Source: JBEKEX01 sp050013615 (GTDB taxonomy: Bacteria > Chloroflexota > Anaerolineae > Anaerolineales > Anaerolineaceae). Taken from it: a DNA stretch of 64,000 nt. The stretch covers positions 62,001 through 126,000 of the forward strand of contig JBEKEX010000001.1 in the NCBI GenBank assembly GCA_050013615.1, read 5' to 3'. This document shows, piece by piece, positions 59,949 through 64,000 of this stretch. The notes under the pieces were generated by a model. The model was not told the DNA's origin. It saw only the letters and a list, made by a program, of their open reading frames with translations, and searched no databases. The translations under genes were made by a program, and so were the position numbers. The first letter of the stretch is position 1, and each line of letters begins with the position of its first letter.

Positions 59949-60887
59949 TCATTTTCTTTCCAGCACGCGCTGGGCGGCGGAAACTATCTCCGTCACCGAA
60001 AGTCCGCAAGCGTCCATCAATTGATCCAGGTTACGACCCGTCGGGCAGAAATGGTCATGGATGCCGACCCGTTCCAACGGAGTAGGGCGCGCTTCGGCAA
60101 GCGTCTCGGCGACGGCACTGCCCAGCCCGCCGATGATAGTATGCTCTTCAGCGGTGACAATTGCTCCGGTCTCCTCAGCCGCCTGGATGAGCAAGTCTCG
60201 GTCGAGCGGCTTAAGAGTGTGGAACTCCAACAAGCGGGCATCGACGCCGAGAGTCTTTAGCTCTTCCGCAGCTTTGATGCAGCGCCCAACCATTGTTCCG
60301 GTTGCCGCTAATGTCAGGTCACGACCAGGTCGCAAGGTCAAGGCTTTGCCGATCTCCAGTCGGGTCCCGGCACGATAGACCGGTAATGTTCCTGCCCGGC
60401 TAATACGCATATAGACTGGCCCATCATATTCGGCCACCAATGGTACCCATGCCGCCGCTTCGTCCGCGTCCGCCGGGACGATCACGGCCATGCCGGGTAA
60501 GGCACGCAGGTTAGCCAGGTCGGTGATCGAGTAATGCGTAGCACCGTCCTTGAAGTCAGAAATCCCGGCGTAGTTAGCAACGATCTTCACGTTGGTGCGG
60601 GCGTAGCAGACGCAAGTGCGAATCTGTTCAAGCGCCCGCAAGGCCAGCAGCGAAGCAAAACCGTTGATAAACGGGATGAAACCACCCAACGCCAACCCCG
60701 CGGCAACATCCACCATGCAGGGTTCGGCGATGCCAATGTTAAAGAAGCGCTCCGGGAAACGCTGCGCAAAAAAGCTCGAAAGAGTGGAAGCGGAAGTGTC
60801 CACGTCCAGGGCGACCACCTGTGAGTTGGCGGTGCCATACTCGGCCAGTGCCCGTCCATATGCCTCCCGCATTGATAACTCAGCCAT
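59949..60887 (-). CDS. Transketolase, C-terminal subunit
   Basis: This 312-residue protein contains the pyrimidine-binding domain and C-terminal domain of a split transketolase. Visible are MREAYGRALAEYG, FFNIGIAEPCMVDVAAGLALGG (the IAE glutamate activates ThDP), the FKDGATHYSITDLANLRALPGM region and TAEEHTIIGGLGSAVAETLAE. It must pair with the N-terminal subunit whose gene overlaps it by eight bases upstream. The enzyme moves two-carbon units between sugars. Length and all motifs look normal for this subunit. Confidence 0.94.
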   Translation of the reverse strand: MAELSMREAYGRALAEYGTANSQVVALDVDTSASTLSSFFAQRFPERFFNIGIAEPCMVDVAAGLALGGFIPFINGFASLLALRALEQIRTCVCYARTNVKIVANYAGISDFKDGATHYSITDLANLRALPGMAVIVPADADEAAAWVPLVAEYDGPVYMRISRAGTLPVYRAGTRLEIGKALTLRPGRDLTLAATGTMVGRCIKAAEELKTLGVDARLLEFHTLKPLDRDLLIQAAEETGAIVTAEEHTIIGGLGSAVAETLAEARPTPLERVGIHDHFCPTGRNLDQLMDACGLSVTEIVSAAQRVLERK

Positions 60888-61542
60888 GAGTCACCTCTCC
60901 CAGCTCAATTAACGCCTGGTTGAGCTGTACAGTATTCGGGACATTGCCATGCCAGTAGGACTGGTTTTCCATGAATGAAACTCCCTTACCTTTCGTGGTA
61001 TGCGCCAGAATGACGGTTGGCCGGTCGTGGACCTCGGACGCCAGCTCCAAGGCCTCTGCCACCTGCCGAACCGAATGTCCATTCACCTCGATCATGTGCC
61101 AGCCGTACGCCGACCATTTATCTCCAAACGGCTCGAGCGGCATCACTTCATGGACAGGGCCATCAAGTTGCACATCATTGCAATCTACGATCGCTGTCAG
61201 GTTGGACAGGTGGTACTTGGCTGCCGTCATCGCCCCTTCCCAAACAATACCTGCCTGGCATTCTCCGTCGCCGAGCAGGACATAAGTGCGATAAGATAAT
61301 TTCTTGAGTGCTGCCGAGGCATGGCCTTTACTGAGGATAAACCGGTCACGATCATCCCAGGCGGGCTCTGCCGGGTTGATACGCAGAACATGGAAATACA
61401 ATACCGCAATGATTTCCGCTGCCGAGAGCGCCCCCCCTGGATGCCCCGCTCCGCGGCGATGGATGAGCTGCAAGCTGTCCACGCGCAATTGGCGGGCAAT
61501 CTCTTCCAACTCGGCTATTTTTTCAGGTGTCATCGTCTTCAT
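60880..61542 (-). CDS. Transketolase, N-terminal subunit with internal deletion
   Basis: The protein has 220 residues; this subunit is usually about 270-285. The start (RQLRVDSLQLIHRRGAGHPGGALSAAEIIAVLYF) and FILSKGHASAAL are normal. The ThDP block VLLGDGECQAGIVWEGAMTAA, VDCNDVQLDG and the C-terminus are also normal. But after KGHASAAL the sequence goes straight to KKLSYRTYVLLGDGE. About 60 residues are missing, including the expected G-S-L-G-x-G segment that lines the ThDP site. The frame is intact. Either the gene is impaired or recently deleted, or the enzyme has changed activity; an assembly artefact is also possible. Confidence 0.85.
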   Translation of the reverse strand: MKTMTPEKIAELEEIARQLRVDSLQLIHRRGAGHPGGALSAAEIIAVLYFHVLRINPAEPAWDDRDRFILSKGHASAALKKLSYRTYVLLGDGECQAGIVWEGAMTAAKYHLSNLTAIVDCNDVQLDGPVHEVMPLEPFGDKWSAYGWHMIEVNGHSVRQVAEALELASEVHDRPTVILAHTTKGKGVSFMENQSYWHGNVPNTVQLNQALIELGEVTHG

Positions 61543-61628
61543 AAAACCTCGAAATTCCTAAACATAGGGCCATAAGCGTATGTAAGGAAAAACTTTTTGG
61601 GTGTCTCTTTATATACCTTTGTGAAATT

Positions 61629-63488
61629 TCATAACCCGATCTGGTGCCGCAATGTCTGCACATCCTCGCACCAGTTACCCACATTCCAGCGGCCGTAGAC
61701 GCCCATCCCACCCAGCGGGTCAGGACCGAAGTAGACCGGCACATGGATGAGCGTCAGCCCGGTATGTTGTCCGGCCTGTTCAAGCGCGGCGCGTAGCGTT
61801 TCTGGCGTTTGTCCGCCATCCAGAGCCAGCAACCCCGGGACGGCCCGTGCCCAGGCCCGATAGTCCACATGGAAAGTGTTCCACGTAGCAAAACCAGCTC
61901 CGTACTGGGCTTCCTGCAACCCGGTAATGGCGCCCATCCGGCCGTTATCCAGCAAAAGGATACAGCCACGTGCCCCATGCTCAGCGCCATCGATCAGGAT
62001 CTGTGGGTTCATCGTGAATGCCCCGTCGCCGGTCAGTGACAGAGCATAAAACGGCTTCGATGCCACACCCGTTGCCAGTAAAGCCGAAACGGCAAAGCCC
62101 ATATAGGAAGCGCCAGTCTCAGTGAAAGTTTGGCCGGGACGTTCATCCTCGACGATCTGGAAGCCGTTGGCCTGCACATCACCAGCGTCGAAGAAACAGA
62201 CCGCGCCCTGCGCTTTAGCCCAATCGGTGGCGATCTTGATTGCCGCGGGTTGCGTCAGCACCAGCTTGCCCCAGTAATCATCAATCAAAGCAGGGTGGCG
62301 TTCCCGCTCAGCCTTGAAAGCCTGCCACTCGGTTTTCTTTTTATCGCAAGCAGATAACCATTCGTCTTTTTCGTTGCTGCCAGAACCCAGGGCCTGGTTC
62401 AGTTTCACGAGAGTCTGGCGCGCTTCCCCGATCAAAGCCAGTGTCCGGTTATAGTGGGTGGCATCGTCAAGGTCAGCATTGATATTGATCACGCGCTTTA
62501 CATTGGGATAACCCGTTCGTGAGCAATCTGATTGGCAGACCGCCCGAGTCCCGACCGCAATCAGCAGGTCGGCATTTTCCATAGCATAATTTCCACACAG
62601 CGACCCCTTCGAACCGCCCACGCCCATATTCTGCGGATGGCGGTATGGAATGCATCCTGTGGCGATCGGCGTGTGGACCAGAACACCTCCTGATCGTTCG
62701 AGCAGTGTTATCAGCTCCGGGCCGGCTTCGCGTCCGCCTCCGCCAGCCTTGACAACAACCCGTTCTGCCTCCTGGATCCATCGCACGGCCTGGGCGTAAT
62801 CACCCTCTGCGGCGCCCAAGGCAGAAATACTGATTTCGGGTAATTCTTCCACATTGAAGTCCGGCAGCCAGGCGGGCTGGGTATTCAACGGCAGCAAGAG
62901 GTAGAACGGCCCGGGGCGGGTGGGATGGTCTACTGTTGCTGCACCGCGTTGTAGAGCAGTTGGGAGCGCCAGGGGTGTATGCAGACTGTAGGCCCGACCC
63001 ATTGTGGCCGCCAGTTGCAGGAACTGCCCCTGCTCGTGCTTCGGGATTTGCTGCATGTTGAAGCCCTCATCCTCGGTTGTCTCGTCGCCAAAGAGATACC
63101 AGACGCCGATACCGTCCGAGGCAGGGACGAGAGAGGCAGCCAGCGCCTGCAATGCGCCAGGTCCAATCGACGTAACCACCGCAACTTTTTCGCCCGTTAC
63201 CCAGCGCAAGGCCGCGGCTGCGTGCGAGGCTTCGATCTCGCTACGCAGGCCATAAACGTTGACCAACCCGGCTTGTTGGTAAATGCGCAGTACTTCGCCC
63301 ACCTCAGTGGAACCGTGACCGAGAACGGTGAAATATGTTTTCACGCCTTGGCGAAGCAGGCCAATCACCAACGCTTCGGAGAGAGTCAGGTCAAGGCGGT
63401 GGGGAAGGTTACTGTGAGAGAACGCTGCGGCATGTTCTGTCCGCTGGTGGGTTAGTTCGTTATGAGAGGGTTTATTGGATAAAACCAT
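61629..63488 (-). CDS. ThDP-dependent enzyme, acetolactate-synthase/IolD-like
   Basis: This 619-residue enzyme has the three-domain POX/AHAS fold. The N-domain has LTLSEALVIGLLRQGVKTYF and the activating glutamate in YGLRSEIEASHAAAALRW. TSIGPGALQALAASLVPASD resembles the SSIGPGATNM block of IolD. The central domain runs about 210-390. The C-domain ThDP motif is LTGDGAFTMNPQILIDGAEHGARGCILLLDNGRMG. IolD opens a cyclitol dione ring; sulfoacetaldehyde acetyltransferase and acetolactate synthase are alternative relatives. AAGGAG before this ATG sets the start. It is the first enzyme gene of the catabolic operon, behind an IclR gene. Confidence 0.88.
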   Translation of the reverse strand: MVLSNKPSHNELTHQRTEHAAAFSHSNLPHRLDLTLSEALVIGLLRQGVKTYFTVLGHGSTEVGEVLRIYQQAGLVNVYGLRSEIEASHAAAALRWVTGEKVAVVTSIGPGALQALAASLVPASDGIGVWYLFGDETTEDEGFNMQQIPKHEQGQFLQLAATMGRAYSLHTPLALPTALQRGAATVDHPTRPGPFYLLLPLNTQPAWLPDFNVEELPEISISALGAAEGDYAQAVRWIQEAERVVVKAGGGGREAGPELITLLERSGGVLVHTPIATGCIPYRHPQNMGVGGSKGSLCGNYAMENADLLIAVGTRAVCQSDCSRTGYPNVKRVININADLDDATHYNRTLALIGEARQTLVKLNQALGSGSNEKDEWLSACDKKKTEWQAFKAERERHPALIDDYWGKLVLTQPAAIKIATDWAKAQGAVCFFDAGDVQANGFQIVEDERPGQTFTETGASYMGFAVSALLATGVASKPFYALSLTGDGAFTMNPQILIDGAEHGARGCILLLDNGRMGAITGLQEAQYGAGFATWNTFHVDYRAWARAVPGLLALDGGQTPETLRAALEQAGQHTGLTLIHVPVYFGPDPLGGMGVYGRWNVGNWCEDVQTLRHQIGL

Positions 63489-63503
63489 AGTCTCCTTATA
63501 AGA

Positions 63504-63528
63504 GTTGCGTATTATGCAACCATGTTGC
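63504..63528 (-). promoter_or_regulatory. Candidate operator over the -10 box of the catabolic operon
   Basis: Three arms alternate: GTTGC, seven bases, GCAAC, three bases, GTTGC. The minus-strand -10 candidate CATAAT (63516-63511) lies within it. The position, 15 bases before the ThDP enzyme start and after the IclR terminator, fits a site for the neighbouring IclR regulator. Confidence 0.5.
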
Positions 63529-63541
63529 TTGTTATTTACAA

Positions 63542-63577
63542 AAAACGTGCCTGCGATTCTAAACGCAGGCACGTTTT
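63542..63577 (-). terminator. Rho-independent terminator of the IclR gene
   Basis: A 14-bp stem (AAAACGTGCCTGCG / CGCAGGCACGTTTT) with an eight-base loop, followed on the minus strand by TTTTTTG. It overlaps the IclR stop codon and separates the regulator from the operon behind it. Confidence 0.9.
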
Positions 63578-64000
63578 ATCGAGTAAATGTCAGGCGCTCA
63601 GAGAGTGTCTTCCCGATCTCAACCACGATCTCTGCCAATGCAGGTAACCGTTCAGGAGTCATACGCGTGGCAGGGCCAGAAATACCGATCGCACCGACTG
63701 CTTTACCGCGAAAGTCGAACACTGGTACGGCAATGCAGCGCACACCGATATCGAACTCTTCGTCGTCTACGGCATAGCCATGTTGCCGGACCTCATTCAG
63801 GTGACGGCGTAGCATTTCTGGATCTGTAATAGTACGAGGGGTGAAGGAGGTAAGATCGGAGGGAAGTTCCAGATCGCCAAAGGCAAGCAAGGCTTTCCCT
63901 AGGGCGGTGCAATGCAGCGGGTTCATCGTCCCCACCTGAGCATTGACCCGTAGTGTGGCTGGCGACTCAACCTGGTCTATATACAGCACCTTTCCCTGCG
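63576..64000 (-). CDS. IclR-family regulator (N-terminus outside the window)
   Basis: About 141 codons of the C-terminal effector domain are present, and the frame runs off the right edge. Visible family blocks are QGKVLYIDQVESPATLRV, NPLHCTALGKALLAF, VRQHGYAVDDEEFDIGVRCIAVPVFDFRGKAVGAIGISGPATRMTPERL. These belong to the IclR ligand-binding domain; the winged-helix N-terminus lies beyond the window. IclR proteins control catabolic operons in response to a small acid or sugar derivative. This one precedes the ThDP enzyme-transketolase cluster, separated from it by its own terminator, and is the likely regulator. Confidence 0.93.
   Translation of the reverse strand, partial: QGKVLYIDQVESPATLRVNAQVGTMNPLHCTALGKALLAFGDLELPSDLTSFTPRTITDPEMLRRHLNEVRQHGYAVDDEEFDIGVRCIAVPVFDFRGKAVGAIGISGPATRMTPERLPALAEIVVEIGKTLSERLTFTR

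Overview
The window reads as chromosomal DNA of an anaerobic or facultative bacterium, most likely Chloroflexota, class Anaerolineae. That assignment is inference from gene content and protein style: many polytopic membrane proteins, Thr/Pro-rich lipoproteins, an A-type flavodiiron protein, ATP-dependent PEP carboxykinase, an SPFH/NfeD pair, and mostly short compact operons with clear Shine-Dalgarno sequences. No rRNA, tRNA, CRISPR array or insertion sequence was recognised.

Layout. 1-4.8 kb: a polytopic membrane protein cut by the left edge, a heparan-glucosaminide-acetyltransferase-like membrane protein and a membrane diguanylate cyclase. 5-12.7 kb: a PfkB kinase, a strong promoter driving hydrolase-PadR-ABC ATPase-FtsX/MacB permease, then an M48 protease and pyroglutamyl peptidase. 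12.7-18.7 kb: a secreted metzincin-like lipoprotein, an AIM24 protein, and a biotin-dependent carboxyltransferase followed by pckA. 19-23.2 kb: an ABC-2 exporter operon. 23.2-25.7 kb: 5-oxoprolinase genes pxpB-pxpC-pxpA.

25.8-31 kb is the most unusual part. Two divergent arms leave a shared promoter region. The left arm encodes an ExeA/TniB-like AAA ATPase, a small basic protein and a DnaA-domain-I protein with a winged-helix-like C-terminus. The right arm encodes ParA and a ParB-like protein. Both arms end at an identical 20-bp site with a perfect 14-bp palindrome. Just outside lie a relic of a second ParA and a degenerate repeat array of 24-25 bp period that resembles iterons. This looks like a replication/partition module, either an integrated replicon or an undescribed conserved locus.

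31-38.6 kb: an SDR dehydrogenase, a phospholipid-synthase/acyltransferase pair, a flavodiiron protein, an MFS transporter and the NfeD/SPFH pair. 38.6-44.5 kb: an operon of a FadR-like regulator, a GlpD-like dehydrogenase, an alkyl-DHAP-synthase-like flavoprotein and an FGGY kinase, with a FadR-type operator in front. 44.6-47.9 kb: a Fur-family regulator divergent from a cobalt/nickel ECF transporter (cbiM-cbiQ-cbiO), with a palindrome inside both promoters. 47.9-56.6 kb: a membrane protein, an orphan class I isoprenoid-synthase-like protein, a PHP-fold lipoprotein that has lost most metal ligands, a VOC protein and a heterodimeric ABC exporter. 56.7-64 kb: a carbohydrate catabolism cluster of IclR regulator (cut by the right edge), ThDP enzyme, split transketolase with an internal deletion in its N-subunit, RpiB-like isomerase, GPH symporter and Gfo/Idh/MocA dehydrogenase.
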